From Reticulascus tulasneorum (Eukaryota; Ascomycota; Sordariomycetes; Glomerellales; Reticulascaceae): a DNA stretch of 64,000 nucleotides. Position numbers and translations under genes: made by a program. Positions 12,801 through 25,063 of this stretch are shown here, piece by piece. The stretch is taken from positions 186,001-250,000 of the forward strand of contig LSAX01000006.1 in NCBI GenBank assembly GCA_001557505.1. The letters are read 5' to 3'. Every line of letters begins with the position of its first letter. Position 1 is the first letter of the stretch. The notes under the pieces were generated by a model. The model was not told where the DNA came from and searched no databases. It saw only the letters and a program-made list of their open reading frames with translations.

Positions 12801-15401
12801 CGGCTCCCAGTGTCGCCCTTGCCCTCGCCTTTTCTTTCTAGCAGATGGCAGATTCCTGCTACTACTTGCACAAATGCATCATTAGGGAAATCTATAGTGC
12901 TCTCAATCAGACGAGATGCGGCGATCTCGACAGCCCTGACCTCCGAGCTAAAGTTAGCAAGAAGTGCAGTGGCCTCGTTTTCTGCATGCTGATCTTGGCC
13001 CCTCGTTGCCGTCGGCGTTCTGCCTGGAGCCTTGCTCGTTGAGAACAGGACGAAGTCGGCTTGCTGCAAAGTCTCCAGAACAATTCTCCATGACGATCCA
13101 AGAGTCGGTCCGAGAGCAATTCCAAGATTCAGCAGAGCTCTCAGACAGAGCATATTACGGGTGTTGAGGGTGGTGGGACCTGCATCAAAAGACTGTTGCC
13201 GACTCTTCTCAATCACCGGCGACCCTTGGTTAACTAGGTTATCAACACTTAAAAGTCCTCTGGCGTTGCTAAGCAGACTGTTTGGCGCCTCTATAGTTGA
13301 GGTTGGTGTTGGCGTTGTTGGGCGAGCCATCCCTGCATTGAGGCAGGCTGTGAAAACATTCGGCGGAACGGCGGCCTTCCCTAGCGTTGTCAAGAAAGCA
13401 TCTCGAGGTGTTGACAGCTGAAGAAGTCCAGCTACATGGGCAAACTTTTGAAAGGCTCTCACCAAGCTGTGATAGTATTCCGAATCAAGGGCAGCATAGA
13501 GGAATGTTGAGCAGGTCGCAAGGATAGCTGGCCAGCATTCATCCACAATCGCAGCACATGTTTTAACCTCGGCGTAGAGTGGATGGTCCTCTAACACCAA
13601 GGGATTCAGCGGTACGGGATTCTTCTTAAAAGATGCAGAACGCTCAAGGTTGTTACGGATCATTGATGGATCAGGTTGATCCTCCTGCGATGGTGCTGCC
13701 GCGTCGTGACCAGGCTCTTGTTTCCCACTTCTCTTTCGGCTGCGGTTGTCGCCGACTGTAAGCGGCAAGATGAATTTTGCAAGGCCCTCTGAGAGGGAGG
13801 ATATGCATGAGAGAGTCAGGCTATAGATGTAGGAGTCGGGAATGGAAGGAGGCTCGGTTTTGTCCAGTTGGTCGATACAAGGAACACGGACAGAGCTCCA
13901 TTGAGTGCTGATGCCGGTATTGTACCCCTCCGAGCTGACTGACCCGCTGATAATACCTGTCACTCCACTAGACTCCAGCATCGCTTGATCTGTCGAAGAG
14001 CCTATGTTGGCATATGGATTGGCAACCGGGATGGTGGACTGATGCCCAAGACCAATCACGGCTGGTTTCTCGGTGCTGATGCGGACGAACGTTGCAGTAA
14101 GAGTCTTCATAATATCTTTTTGGCCTTCTTCAGCATCGTACAGCATGAATATTCGTCGCAGAAGTGCAGGCTCTGAGAATATACCCCTGAAGACCTCCAT
14201 ACACAGAGCTCGTTTCCATAGAGCAGTGTCTTGGTCAAGAAGGTGTGTCAAGATGTCCAAGGCATCACCGCTCTCAGTCGGCAAGATGGTAAGGTGCCTT
14301 CGAAGTAACGTATAGAGAATCCGAATGAGTCTCACTGAAGTCGCAAAGTTCGGTTTTCCTTTGAGGGCACTGATAATGAATGGCATAACACGGACTCGCA
14401 GGATGTGTGCTTGCTCGGGGTGAGAGGAGAAAACACCGGCATGATTGGTTAGAACAGATTCTATCAGCTCCAATCCAAATGTTTGGGGCAAGCCTGAAAA
14501 TCTGAGATAGTCTGGTCTTTGATTCTCTGTCATAAGGCAGAGATCATTAAATATCTAAGAGTCATGAGTATAAGGGATACAGAGTGCACTACGTTCTGCT
14601 TACTCGATAAGCATCAAGAGCCGCCGGTCGTAGCTCCACAGTCGCATCGGCAGTTGGTGCCTCACCTGCAAAGGGTCCATGAGTTCCGGCCTCTGGATCG
14701 CGGTTAGCACCAGTCACGTTGTTATCCAGTCACACATACTGTCTTCTGTCACGACTTGGTCGAACACCGAGACCACAAGCTGCTGAAGCGTGGCCGCCGA
14801 TGTGTTGTTCACGATCGCATTCTTGCTCGTTTGGAGAATGAAGCAGATGTTTAGCGCTGTCACCAATAAGTCCCCCTTGACATCCGCGGCGTAATTCTGC
14901 AGCAGTGACGGTAGTGCTTGTAGAATCTTTAGTTGCACATCAAGGCCGGCAGAAGTGGCTTCTCTAAGGGCTTCAAGGACTTGATTCAACTTCGACCGGG
15001 GAAGTGCTCGGGCAACTACGAGTCTCTGGAGACAGACAATAGCAATTCCTGTGAATTTTGCATTTTTCGTTCCACATGCTATGATGAAAGGGTTGACGAA
15101 ATTGGGTCTCTGTGAGAGTTCTGTGGCACCGACTTAGATTCTGCTTCAGACTAGGTACCCAAACGAAGTATGATCCGTACCAGCGGCAACTTGAGCTTCG
15201 TTGGCTCCTCTCAGACCCTTGAGCTCCTCAAGCGACTTCTCGGCCGCCTACATACAAAGTTAGCAACACATACACGATGAAGGCGAAATAAGCACGGTAG
15301 TCAAGTGTTAGGGACGTCCGTACCTGTCTGAGATCATTGTGCTTCCGTTTGCTTTCTTGGATGAGATTCGTAAGCTCTGTCGCCAGGAGCTGGGTCGTCA
15401 T
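9838..15401 (-). CDS. MON2: MON2-like endosomal/trans-Golgi scaffold (DCB-HUS Armadillo protein)
   Basis: A large peripheral membrane scaffold related to Sec7-family GEFs but lacking a Sec7 domain; yeast Mon2 acts with Dop1 and Neo1 in endosome-to-Golgi traffic. Seven exons join in frame: 15401-15324, 15247-15181, 15120-14740, 14692-14604, 14554-12038, 11989-11776, 11723-9838, giving 1743 residues, in the family range. The N-terminus begins MTTQLLATELTNLIQESKRK, the characteristic Mon2 DCB start, followed by AAEKSLEELK and RPNFVNPFIIACGTKN. A DAYR-IFNDLC junction precedes the HUS region, and the C-terminal Mon2 region carries RIFDAYGEKLSPEAWS. All introns are 47-77 nt GT-AG, several with CTAAC-like branch sites. 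The start codon is divergent from MMS2, 370 bp away. The middle contains low-complexity disordered linkers (Ser/Thr/Pro). Gene identity is strong; the 5' small exons are the least certain part. Confidence 0.92.
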
Positions 15402-15771
15402 TCTGTCATATAATATACAGGATCTGACCCATCATAAGACTCGGAAACAGTCTAGAGCATTTTGCCTTGTTGCTCGCTCAGCATATCTCAGTCTTCGTGT
15501 AGAATATCGACGAATTTCATGAAGCTTTTTGGGAGGAATAGGCAGCGAATGATGTGAGAGCTGTCACCTTGAATCCCACTGATGACTAAGCTTGGGAGGT
15601 GCAAATCGGTCTTCACCGCTTTCCATTGCCCCGCGTTGGTCCGTGCACATCTGCTGCGCTGGCTGGGGCAGAAGGGTTGCGTGCCTTAGACTGCTTCCCG
15701 CCTTGCCTCGCTAGACGCTTTATTTCTTCCTGTTCATATTCTTTCCCGTACGACCACATAACGATATAATC
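15402..15771. promoter_or_regulatory. Shared divergent promoter of MON2 and MMS2
   Basis: A 370-bp spacer between two start codons that face away from each other. No gene is seen inside, and no distinct TATA box or regulator site could be assigned with confidence. Confidence 0.5.
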
Positions 15772-16362
15772 ATGAGCGCAAAGATACCGAGAAACTTCCG
15801 ACTTCTGGAAGAGCTTGAGAAGGGCGAGAAGGGACTTGGAGCAGGTATTTGGACCTTTACCAGGCTCTCGGTGATGAGTCGCATGCTGACTCCCTCACGC
15901 CAGAGGCTTGCTCTTATGGCTTGGAAGATCCCGAGGATCTTCTCATGTCAAACTGGAATGGCACTATCCTAGGTCCTCCGCATGTAAGTATCTCCGGTTT
16001 CGATCTCTGCGCAACCACTGACGTCGCTTTGTAGAGCGTGCATGAGAACCGAATTTACTCTGTCAGGATGCACTGCGGACCTGCGTATCCCGACCAACCG
16101 CCAACGATACAATTCGTCAGCCAAGTCAACCTTCCCTGCGTCAACTCGCGTAATGGCGTGGTCGATCCGAAGCAACTTCCGTGTTTGGCAAGTTGGAAGA
16201 GAGAGAATACTATGGAGACAGTTTTAATTGAACTCAGAAGGTCAGTCAGGCGTTGGCGTGTTAGCCGATATGTTCCGGGATACTGACGGGAGTCCTAGAT
16301 ATATGGCATCTCCATCGAACAAGAAGATCCCACAGCCCCCAGAAGGTTCTACATACGCATGA
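15772..16362 (+). CDS. mms2: Ubiquitin-conjugating enzyme variant Mms2 (UEV)
   Basis: The non-catalytic partner of Ubc13 that directs Lys63-linked polyubiquitin chains, needed for error-free post-replication repair through PCNA. Four exons (15772-15844, 15904-15983, 16035-16240, 16299-16362) encode 140 residues, matching yeast Mms2 in length. The order of signatures matches Mms2 closely: VPRNFRLLEELEKGEKG-like start (here IPRNFRLLEELEKGEKGLG), NWNGTILGPPH, HENRIYS, CGPAYPDQPPT, NLPCVN, WKRENTMETVLIELRR and MASPSNKK near the end. As expected for a UEV, the catalytic Cys and its HPN motif are absent. Introns are 51-59 nt GT-AG. It is transcribed divergently from MON2. Confidence 0.95.
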
Positions 16363-16857
16363 TTTCAATGGATACGGTTATGACGGAGGTACTGGCTGGG
16401 CAGGTGCACAACTTGGTTTCTGGTAGTTCGGATCAATGATTATAATCTACATCAATAGCAGTCGCTTGCCTTATGCTGCTTTCGCTGTAGCCGGTGGCGA
16501 ACTCTGCCTTCTACATGTGCCTCCTTACCAACGCTCTCGTCCTGCAGAAAGCAACCTCGGTACCACAGCCACGACATAGCAGCAAGCCAGAAGTTGGAAA
16601 TTATTCATGCTTAAATACTGAGCCCCATGTTGTCAATTTAGTCCAGCCCAGTAAACTTGCTTACGAGTATGAATATCCTCTCTATGGTTACTCGTGTCAA
16701 AATCGACAGTTAAGGCTGACAAGCAGGTAACTCGTGGGTGCCGGTTAAATCTCGGAAGTGGACCAACGGTCATCATCCCAAGATTTTTCGGTAAAGGCTT
16801 CCAAAGCTTCCCACGCACTCCATTGCTTCAACACCTGTCAATGCAGCACAGTCGAAC
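16363..16857. other. Intergenic, MMS2 to SPFH gene
   Basis: About 495 bp containing the MMS2 3' region and the promoter of the downstream SPFH gene. No ORF with family resemblance and no distinct repeat seen. Confidence 0.5.
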
Positions 16858-18084
16858 ATGGCATCTGCGGTAACGAAGGCAGCATTTGCTCCGCCATTGC
16901 GGCGAGCTTTGCTTCAATCCCGCAACTTCCATCAATCCACAAGATCGCTACTGCCGGCAAGCTTCGGCGTCGGTTCCAGCATCCCTCCGTCGTACTTCCA
17001 GAAGCCGTCTCTTCCGGCAAATACCATAGTTCGATTCGTCCCGCAACAGACAGCATGGATTGTCGAGCGCATGGGAAAGTACAACAGAATCTTAGAACCT
17101 GGATTGGCAATCTTGGTCCCATTTCTCGACCGGATTGCATATGTCAAATCACTCAAGGAAAGCGCGCTCGAGATCCCGAGCCAGAGTGCCATAACGGCGG
17201 ACAATGTGACGTTGGAGCTGGATGGTGTACTGTACACACGAGTGTTTGATGCCTACAAGGCCAGGTAAGGCTGCTCTGGTACCAGATTAGAACTTCAGGT
17301 CAACCGACTGACACTTGTGCGCCCCAGCTACGGAGTCGAAGATGCCGAATACGCCATCTCCCAACTCGCACAGACAACGATGCGCTCTGAAATCGGTCAA
17401 TTGACCCTAGACCACGTTCTCAAAGAACGCGCCGCCCTCAACATAAACATAACCCGCGCTATCAACGAAGCCGCCGAAGCTTGGGGCGTGACCTGCTTGC
17501 GATACGAAATCCGCGATATCCATGCGCCAGCCGGTGTTGTCGAAGCCATGCACCGACAAGTCACAGCTGAGCGATCCAAGCGGGCCGAGATCTTGGAATC
17601 CGAGGGACAGCGCCAGTCGGCCATCAACATCGCCGAGGGTAAGAAGCAGAGCGTCATTCTGGCATCCGAAGCCTTGCGAGCTGAGAACATCAACCGTGCG
17701 AGCGGAGAAGCTGAAGCCATCCGTTTGAAGGCATCGGCTACGGCAATGGGGATCGATGTGGTAGCAAAGAGTATTGCTGAGGGAGCTGGTGCGGCCCAAG
17801 GCGCAGTTAGCTTGTCTGTGGCAGAGAAATACGTCGATGCCTTTGGCAAGCTTGCGAAAGAGGGCACGGCTGTTGTTGTGCCAGGCAATGTCGGCGACAT
17901 TGGTGGTATGATTGCTACTGCAATGGGTGTGTATGGCAAGGTTAGCGAAAGCCAGGCAAGGTCTATGGCACAGCAGGTTTCTAAAAGAGGAGGCCAGGCC
18001 GAAGGAGAGGCCGAAGAGACAGAGACAAAAGCGCTGAAGGACACTGTCATCGAGACTTTTGACAGGGCAGCGGGCAAAAAGTGA
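16858..18084 (+). CDS. Mitochondrial stomatin-like protein 2 (SPFH/prohibitin-fold)
   Basis: An inner-membrane-associated scaffold of the stomatin/SPFH family; the human counterpart STOML2 binds cardiolipin and organises membrane proteases. Two exons (16858-17264 and 17328-18084) give 387 residues. The first 35 residues are basic and lack acidic residues, as a mitochondrial presequence should. The SPFH core starts at VPQQTAWIVERMGKYNRILE and continues with LDRIAYVKSLKE, TADNVTLELDGVLY and YGVEDAEYAISQLAQTTMRS, all diagnostic for this subgroup. The long Ala/Glu-rich helical region (HRQVTAERSKRAEILESEG, then SGEAEAIRLKA) is the expected coiled coil. There is no membrane hairpin at the N-terminus as in erythrocyte stomatin, which supports the mitochondrial class. 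It is convergent with the gene at 18667-21426. Confidence 0.93.
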
Positions 18085-18666
18085 TAGCTTGGAAAGCCGT
18101 GGCGTTGTGGCCTTGTAATAAAATGTTGTGAAATTATCTATAGTGTACTATATCCTCCCTCAACAGCAGAAGATTGTCGATGAAAGCTCAGTCACTACTC
18201 TCTGTGCTCATCCTGTCATTGTTTTTGCTACACGCGCGACGCAGATAGGAGCTTAGAAATACCAATCCTGGCCAGAGATTACAATGACTATCGACCGATG
18301 GGATTCCACTTTTAATCATTGCGTACATATAGATGAGGTCGGACGATCGTGTTGGCAGCGAGATGTCAAGAAACAGCGGTCACTGGCTCATGGACTAAGA
18401 TATGAGAATATGCTAGTTTATCAAGGGCTAAAGAGTTTGTCTCTCCCGGGGTTTCCTGTCTACACCTTCTCCCATGAAGGATGTTCTTCCCCATCTCATA
18501 CTCCGATGAGTATCCAAAGAAACAGAGCACGTACATCAAGTACAGTTGCCCATGGTACTCCAACCCATGATATGATCAGAGCCTTCCGGCCCTGTTCCAA
18601 CATTAAAGGAAATATCTTATGAACAAAAGAGATAAATCATGAACGGGTATCAGAATGAGAGAAATT
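18085..18666. other. Intergenic between convergent genes
   Basis: A 582-bp spacer containing two 3' ends. AT-rich in its first third, with no coding signal recognised. Confidence 0.5.
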
Positions 18667-21426
18667 TTAACCATCATCACCCCACCATCCGACCTCCATC
18701 CCGACCCGTCCAACCGCACTGAGGCGCACTGACTTCTTGTTTCCCATTGCCTGGGCGGGCATTGGAAACGCACCATCAGGAGAAACTGGCGAGTCAGGTC
18801 GCGGCACATCGGCAGCATCTTCATCTGCATCCGCCTCGACGACGCGGACCTGTTCAACCAATGATGGCGTGCTCTTTGGGCTCAGAGGCGTGGAGTCGGG
18901 CCGCCTTCTGGCCACTCTGACGACTGTCTCCTTGGTATTTACCCCTGTGCCAACTTGATCGCTGTTTCCGGCGGCGTGAAGATACATGAACTCGTCGCTG
19001 GCAACTTCGTCGTCATCTTCACTTCCATCATCGAAGTCCATGAAGTCGCTTAGGTCTGGGCTGGGCTCCGCCTGGTCCAAAGCATTGACGTTATCTGCTC
19101 GACGGTCCAGGAAGAGTAAAACCCGTTCCTGCTTGGCTGCAGATGGGGAGGCATCCTTTTCGTACACTGACGTTCGCAAGTTGCCGGATTTTGAAGACAT
19201 GGAGCGATCCGAATGGACTGTGGATGCTGGGGTGGCGAGGTTTTGAGGATTACTCCCGCTGGTGTTTTGGTCGCCGACGGATGTCTGACGGCTATGTTTA
19301 TGGGCCATGTGATCTTCCTGCCTCACCGTGCTGTTGGATGTGGCCGAAGTTTGGTGCCGGAGTGTTTGGGGTGATTGGCGAGGGTTAGAGCAAGCAGTGG
19401 CCGACGGTGAAGGAGCCTGTGTATGATGGGTTTGGCTTGCGCTTCGCCCATCCTCTTCGTATTCGGAGATGATGTTCTCGCGCATACGGGCACGCTTCGT
19501 TCGAAGTGCAGCTAAAAGCATTTCCTCTTGGCGAGTTACGGCCATAAATCGAGGGTTGTGGTTGCCGCTGGCATCGATGGACGATCCTGCGGAGCCGATG
19601 TAGAAGTCTACTGATGTAGGGCTAAGCGGAGGAGTTGGCTGGTCACCAGAGTGGAGAGAGGCGGCCTTTGTTGACATAGTCTTCCGTGAGGACAATGATG
19701 CCTGGTCGTCGCTGAATGAACGAGCTTTAGCCGATGCAGGCAGCACGGCCACCGCTCTTGCTTCGTGCACCGCATACCCGGATCGGCTTTTCCAGTCCAT
19801 GTTGGAGTTAGCTGTTGATGTGGACAGTGTCGAGAGGCGAGATGACGATCTGATTGACGGCACCGGAGGTGGATGCCGCGGCATGGGGAGGGAACTCGAC
19901 CGCAGGTTGAATGCTAAAGGTTTAGGTGTCGGCGAGTGAATCGGGATAGTTAAGAATGTACTCTCTGGAGCGAAGCTGGCATGCTTCCCGGGCTTGCGTG
20001 CGTTGCTCTCGGGCGTTTGCGCTTTTCGGATGGGTGGTCTTCGACTCGATTCGACAGAGGAGCTTTCCTCATCGCCGTTCGCCGGCCACCTGATGCTGGG
20101 AATAGACATGGCAGACTTTGATGCCGACTCAGGATAGTCATCCTCTTCTGAGTCGGAGGACAGAGAAAGCATACTCTTCTCTTGCAGATCCGAATCGCCG
20201 AAACTACGGTTTGTTCGTTTAGAAGCCTTTGACGTCTTGGTGTGTCGGCTCGACACACTCGCGGCGCAATCGCGATCTAATGAGAGGAGGCCAGAGCCAG
20301 AAGGACCAGGGAGGGCACTGACTGGCGTCGGTGGGAAAATGTCGTGAGAGCGCGCGTGACGTCCATTCGGGAACAAATCTGGCCTTTGCCTGGTAGGTTT
20401 ATGGAATTGGTCGCCCGTTTTTGTTGGAGGTAGGCTGTGCACGGAGAAAGATGACGGCATATCAGTTGCTTCCATCGCCTCCCCAAGAGAATGCTTAATG
20501 GACCGAAAGGACGCCTGTTCATAATGGTCGTATAAATGTTTCAGTCCGGCAGAGTCAGTTGCGCCTTTGCGGCTACTCGAAGTCGTGCTAGACAGATTGG
20601 CATTTGCCACTGCGGTGGTAGCCGCCGCGTCGGCGCGCCTGTCGTGGGTCCCGTTCCTTGTTGGTTTCCAGTCTGTTCTCTGTTTTATCGGCGGAGACGT
20701 AGGCCCCGGGGACTTATTGGACGTGGACGCAATGGACGGCGATTTTGTTACGTAGTCGGGTCCGAGAACAAGGCTGCTCTGAGATACAGTGCTCGTGGAA
20801 TGGCCATGGTGTCTGTGGCCTGGTATCAGGTGTGACAGATCCAGCCTCGCCGGTTTCTTCTTCTTGGCCAATTTTGATGGTGCCTTCGAATTGTCGACAT
20901 CCAGCAATGCCTTGGCTTTTGGCGGCAGTCCCTTGGCCATCGCAGAAGCTGATGTTTGCTGTGAGATCGACAAGGGCATCTTGGCCTTGTCGTACCAGGA
21001 CATGATCGTCGAGCTGGATGTCCTTCTTTGTAAGCTCGACGTCTCTGATCTCATATCCTTGCCTGGGGCCGGCGAGCTGGCCTTCCTCGAGAATCGGCTA
21101 GATCTGATATATGCCGGCACCGTCTCCGACTCTTGTTCCCATTGATACTCGTCACGCCCTCTGTGCTGGAATTCCCCCTCTTCGTTCACGCTTTGCAATC
21201 CCTTTTGACTGGCGTTGTGGCTAGCTGTGCTCTCAGAGACCGAAATGCTGATCCCGGACTGGGTTGACATCCGGTCCCATTGGGATGCCGGATCGAGGTT
21301 GATATCAGTGGTCCCCAGTATCTTCTGGGCCTTGGACATTGATCCTGAAACTACCGGCCCGGCATTCTGCTCCTGCTTCTGCTTTCGACCCGGGACGGGG
21401 AAAGTGAACTTTGACATTCGACCCAT
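18667..21426 (-). CDS. Large Ser-rich disordered protein of unknown function
   Basis: A single uninterrupted frame of 919 residues starting MGRMSKFTFPVPGRKQKQ. It is dominated by Ser, Pro, Thr and charged residues with many short basic/serine patches, so most of the chain is expected to be disordered. One segment stands out as structured: RQEEMLLAALRTKRARMREN (around residue 650), a predicted amphipathic helix that I recall as a conserved block in uncharacterised Pezizomycotina proteins. A short acidic stretch (DFMDFDDGSEDDDEVASDE) follows near residue 800, and the C-terminus ends in a hydrophobic VGWWGDDG tail. No catalytic motif or membrane segment is apparent. The two in-frame ATGs (residues 1 and 4) are equally possible starts. 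Gene reality is supported by length and continuity; the function is unknown. Confidence 0.8.
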   Translation of the reverse strand: MGRMSKFTFPVPGRKQKQEQNAGPVVSGSMSKAQKILGTTDINLDPASQWDRMSTQSGISISVSESTASHNASQKGLQSVNEEGEFQHRGRDEYQWEQESETVPAYIRSSRFSRKASSPAPGKDMRSETSSLQRRTSSSTIMSWYDKAKMPLSISQQTSASAMAKGLPPKAKALLDVDNSKAPSKLAKKKKPARLDLSHLIPGHRHHGHSTSTVSQSSLVLGPDYVTKSPSIASTSNKSPGPTSPPIKQRTDWKPTRNGTHDRRADAAATTAVANANLSSTTSSSRKGATDSAGLKHLYDHYEQASFRSIKHSLGEAMEATDMPSSFSVHSLPPTKTGDQFHKPTRQRPDLFPNGRHARSHDIFPPTPVSALPGPSGSGLLSLDRDCAASVSSRHTKTSKASKRTNRSFGDSDLQEKSMLSLSSDSEEDDYPESASKSAMSIPSIRWPANGDEESSSVESSRRPPIRKAQTPESNARKPGKHASFAPESTFLTIPIHSPTPKPLAFNLRSSSLPMPRHPPPVPSIRSSSRLSTLSTSTANSNMDWKSRSGYAVHEARAVAVLPASAKARSFSDDQASLSSRKTMSTKAASLHSGDQPTPPLSPTSVDFYIGSAGSSIDASGNHNPRFMAVTRQEEMLLAALRTKRARMRENIISEYEEDGRSASQTHHTQAPSPSATACSNPRQSPQTLRHQTSATSNSTVRQEDHMAHKHSRQTSVGDQNTSGSNPQNLATPASTVHSDRSMSSKSGNLRTSVYEKDASPSAAKQERVLLFLDRRADNVNALDQAEPSPDLSDFMDFDDGSEDDDEVASDEFMYLHAAGNSDQVGTGVNTKETVVRVARRRPDSTPLSPKSTPSLVEQVRVVEADADEDAADVPRPDSPVSPDGAFPMPAQAMGNKKSVRLSAVGRVGMEVGWWGDDG

Positions 21427-22484
21427 CGTTGCGGCCTGGCTCGTCGTACCGAGACTACTGGCATAGTTAGCCTATATTCTACCGCGCAACTTGGCCAAGA
21501 AATTATTCAAGCGGCGCTTGAGAATATCATGAACCTAGTGGTAAAGGCGAATCTTCGTCACAGGATGGGTTACCTTGTGCGAGCCAGTCAAGACCTGTGG
21601 CTATCGAAGCATCCAATCCCAAGCACTGCACCGCTCCATTCACCAATTCAAGCCGAAAAGTTGGTTCGTGGATAGACAGCTGGCTGATAACAGCAATTGA
21701 TGAAGTCAAAACTTCTCAACACCTGGACACCATAGTCTCGACGAATCGAGATTTCAGGGCAGAGAAACTAGCACCTGTCATGCGCGCCTGCGAATAAGCC
21801 AAGGAAGCCACAGGCCAGTTAGGATCGGAGTCACCCGATGCTGAGCTATTGGATTCCAGATGAGCGAGATACAGTTTGTGAGAGAAAACAGTATTCCCAC
21901 TTCCACGTGTCAAGGAAAAGAAAGAATGACACAATTCAGGTGGTGAGGGAGGGAATGGGCTGCGATAATATTGGGGTGAAGAGACAGAGTAATAAGAGGT
22001 GCCACTGACGTCCAGCTATGAACGGCCGACCTGAACCTTACATATTGCGTACTATATGCCACCAGGTCTATCCCTCATCGACCGGCATCTTACTCAAGGG
22101 TCTTGCGGTTTGCCCACAAACCCACCCACCCAGCACTCGACCGGGGACTGACTGACTTGCAGATGTTAAAGGTGGGAAGCCGTGTGTACTATGGGTAGTG
22201 TAGATTTGACATGGGAGATAGCGGTCCCACTTACATGGGGCCCTTGCAAGCCACAAACAAAAGAGGGTGGGAAGAGCAGAAGAGCAGTCGGCTTGAATGG
22301 TCAGCGAAACACACCCATCCTTCTGCTGCTACAGTACATCATCATCCTGTGCTTTTGGCCCTGGAGGTGGCACTCATGCTCTGCCATTTGGAACTTCCCG
22401 TTTCTGCGGAATGCTAGCCGAAACTAAAGCAGGGGGTGATGCAGCTGCGCAGAGGGTCAACGAGACATTTTCTTCATTACTTCG

Positions 22485-22510
22485 TACCTACCTACCTACC
22501 TACCTACCTA
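22485..22510. repeat. (TACC)n microsatellite
   Basis: Six tandem TACC units plus a partial unit, lying in non-coding DNA. Confidence 0.9.
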
Positions 22511-23803
22511 CTACCCATCCGCAAAGACCGGCCAAGACAAATGGGGAAGAATTTGGCACAATAGCAATGAACAGCACAAACAGTCAGTTGAGGCTTCGCA
22601 AGCATATCCCGTTTGCTTGCACACACCTATCTTCTCCGCCGCCCTTGCAAATTGACCTGGCTGAACTCCACCAGAATGTCCAGGCAGGGGTGAAATGCGA
22701 GAAACTCTGATGGACCCTAGCTCGTGAACCTCGTGAGCGTCCCTCTTCAAGGTTCACTACAAACCCCCCTGAAAGAGGCTGTTAGTCGGACGCGCTTTAC
22801 CAAATCCGTTTTTGACTATGATCGGCGGCGGGACCGTGGGTGGGACTCAATCCTTGTGGCTGCCACCACCTCCCCCAGCCAGTCCGTCGGCTTGAGAAGC
22901 AGGGCGCTGTGGGGTGGGGACTTTTTTCACGGCGAAATGAGGACGGCAGCAGTCGTCGGCCGGAAATGATGGCATTTCTAGGTAGTACGTACGTACATAG
23001 GTGAGCCGAGCAGTTCTGCAAGGGATTCGAAGTGAATGGAGACTTCACACATTATTATACATAGTACTGTACAAAGTATTAGCATCGGGAACAAGGATCA
23101 TTGTCATGTAATTAATTAGACGCCGCTCACATGGCCCGGGGAGCTATTGTCTAGTAGCACCAGATCGAGACACGATGCTGCAGTAAAAATGGTCCCGACA
23201 TGCCCGAGGCTTGTGAAGATGGCATCTAATAACTCCCGCTGTGTCGCTGATATTTCCCAGTGTTCGACCTGTCTCAGAATCCCTCCCTGTGCGGCACACG
23301 TCATCTCTCACTACAACCGCTGGCTGGCTGGCCTGCCACATATTTGGTGTACCGGGCTTGGGAGACAGAACTTATGAAACGACTTGACGGTGGACGGACC
23401 AAGCTCGGGAGATCCTCGCATCAATCACCCAAAGCATACTAATCGTTGATGTGGTTGATTAGCGAGCAACGTGAGGATCTCTCGATTTCATCCCGCTGGG
23501 TCTCTGGTCTGGTTCTGGTTCCAGTGTTGATCATCACTCCCCCCACATCTCATCCAAAGTTCGCTCATCTCTTCGATGCTACGTACCGTAGGTGCGTAGT
23601 AACAGCATTTCCCAGCCAGGAAATTGAACTGACAGCTCAGCTCGGTCAATGCGTGTCGAGACCAGCCGAAGAAACAGAGGGCCCCAATCTCCCTCTGCAC
23701 TCATCCCAATCTGACTCGCCAAGGCCTCTGCAGCGACCACCACAAGCCTGTAGAATACGAACAAACGCTCAATTTCAAGGTTTCAGTGGAGTTACTTTTC
23801 CCA

Positions 23804-23821
23804 TAGCTACCTTGGTAGCTA
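23804..23821. repeat. Perfect inverted repeat TAGCTACC-TT-GGTAGCTA
   Basis: Two exact 8-bp arms separated by TT in the gene-free block. It is one of several short palindromes of the TACC/GGTA type in intergenic DNA of this window. Confidence 0.7.
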
Positions 23822-25047
23822 GGGATGTAGCAAAGAGCCTGGGCCTCTGGGAGATCTGCCCACGACATGCTAACCTCCCCAAGCTCACCCGCAAACACTC
23901 TAGTTGAAAGACTATTACAGCTGCTAATAGTTGGAGAAAGCTATTGAACAAGATGGCACGCTCAGACAGCCATGCCAATATCACTTCCGCAATGGAACAA
24001 GCGCTGCCCGTATTCCAATGCCGCCTTTTCCCTTAGTGATGTTCACTGGGTGTCGTGACTCGTGGTGTTTCTGTAAGCCGACGATAATTAGCTGCGGGAG
24101 TTCTCCTGTAGAACCGAGAGCTTCGGGCAAAAAAGCAATGCCGGATGTGTAAGATAATTACCAGGAATGGTGGCAGGCTCAATCATGGAAGGAAAAGGGG
24201 GGGTCTTCAGCCTTCTACATGTGTTTGGTAGTCGGCTAGTGTTGATTCCTCACTCAACTGTCACTTGTTCCACGTGGATGGTGGAGGATCCGGCGAACGA
24301 GCCTCCTTTCACAATGATGCTCCACCTGGGAAACAGTCTTGTTTTTCACCTTCCCATCCACTCACCAGCTTCCTGAAAGCCCACGGACTCGCAGTTTGCA
24401 GCTTGTCAAGTTCAAGTGCTCTTTTTTTTTTTTCTTTCACCGCCCGCCCGCGAACCCACAGACCTCTTCGCGTCGCATTTTCAACCCACCTCCACTATTG
24501 GTGTTGCTACTTTAGTAGGTACTGCGTAGAATGCACCTCATGAGAGAGAGCAAGCAAAAACCCCAGCGCCATCAATTTACTTCAATCTAATCGTCAATAT
24601 CAAACCATTCCCAGATGGCAAACGAACTGCATCGCGGCCACCCATTAGCCGGAGCTTGCCGCAAGGGCGAGAACCACCCTCCGCTCCAGTAGTTATAGAG
24701 GGACAGACACACCACTTATTAGCCCATCGACATTGTTTAGTTGCAGGGCGATACCCGCATGCAAGGGATTTGCATTTGCATCTTGGCGAGCCTCCATCCA
24801 TCCATCCGTCCGTCCCCTCCCTGCAGATACTCTCTTCGCGTTATGTGGTTGCGAGATTTGCCTCCACACCCTTAGGTTGTCCTGCCCATGCTTGATGATG
24901 TCTTTTGTCACGAGCTGCCGTCCGTGTACACACCCCCTTTTACGTGGTAGGCTGCGATGTTTCTGAAAGATTTGCGCAGCGATTCCTGGATGCTGGACAA
25001 TGTGCAGAGCAAACGCATATGCAGGTGGGAAACAAGCTGCGTCCATG

Positions 25048-25063
25048 CTCTCTCTCTCTCTCT
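25048..25063. repeat. (CT)8 microsatellite
   Basis: Uninterrupted CT dinucleotides in non-coding sequence. Confidence 0.85.

Noticed and set aside
17397..18077. 226-codon minus-strand frame
   Set aside because: Antisense to the SPFH gene, with no independent family signal.
23446..23907. 153-codon plus-strand frame in the gene-free block
   Set aside because: Composition is random-like, there is no start context or neighbouring exon, and no motif was recognised.
16509..24223. Shared GCCTTCTACATGTG at 16509 and about 24209
   Set aside because: A single 14-base match between two intergenic sites is within chance for this length and is not extended on either side.
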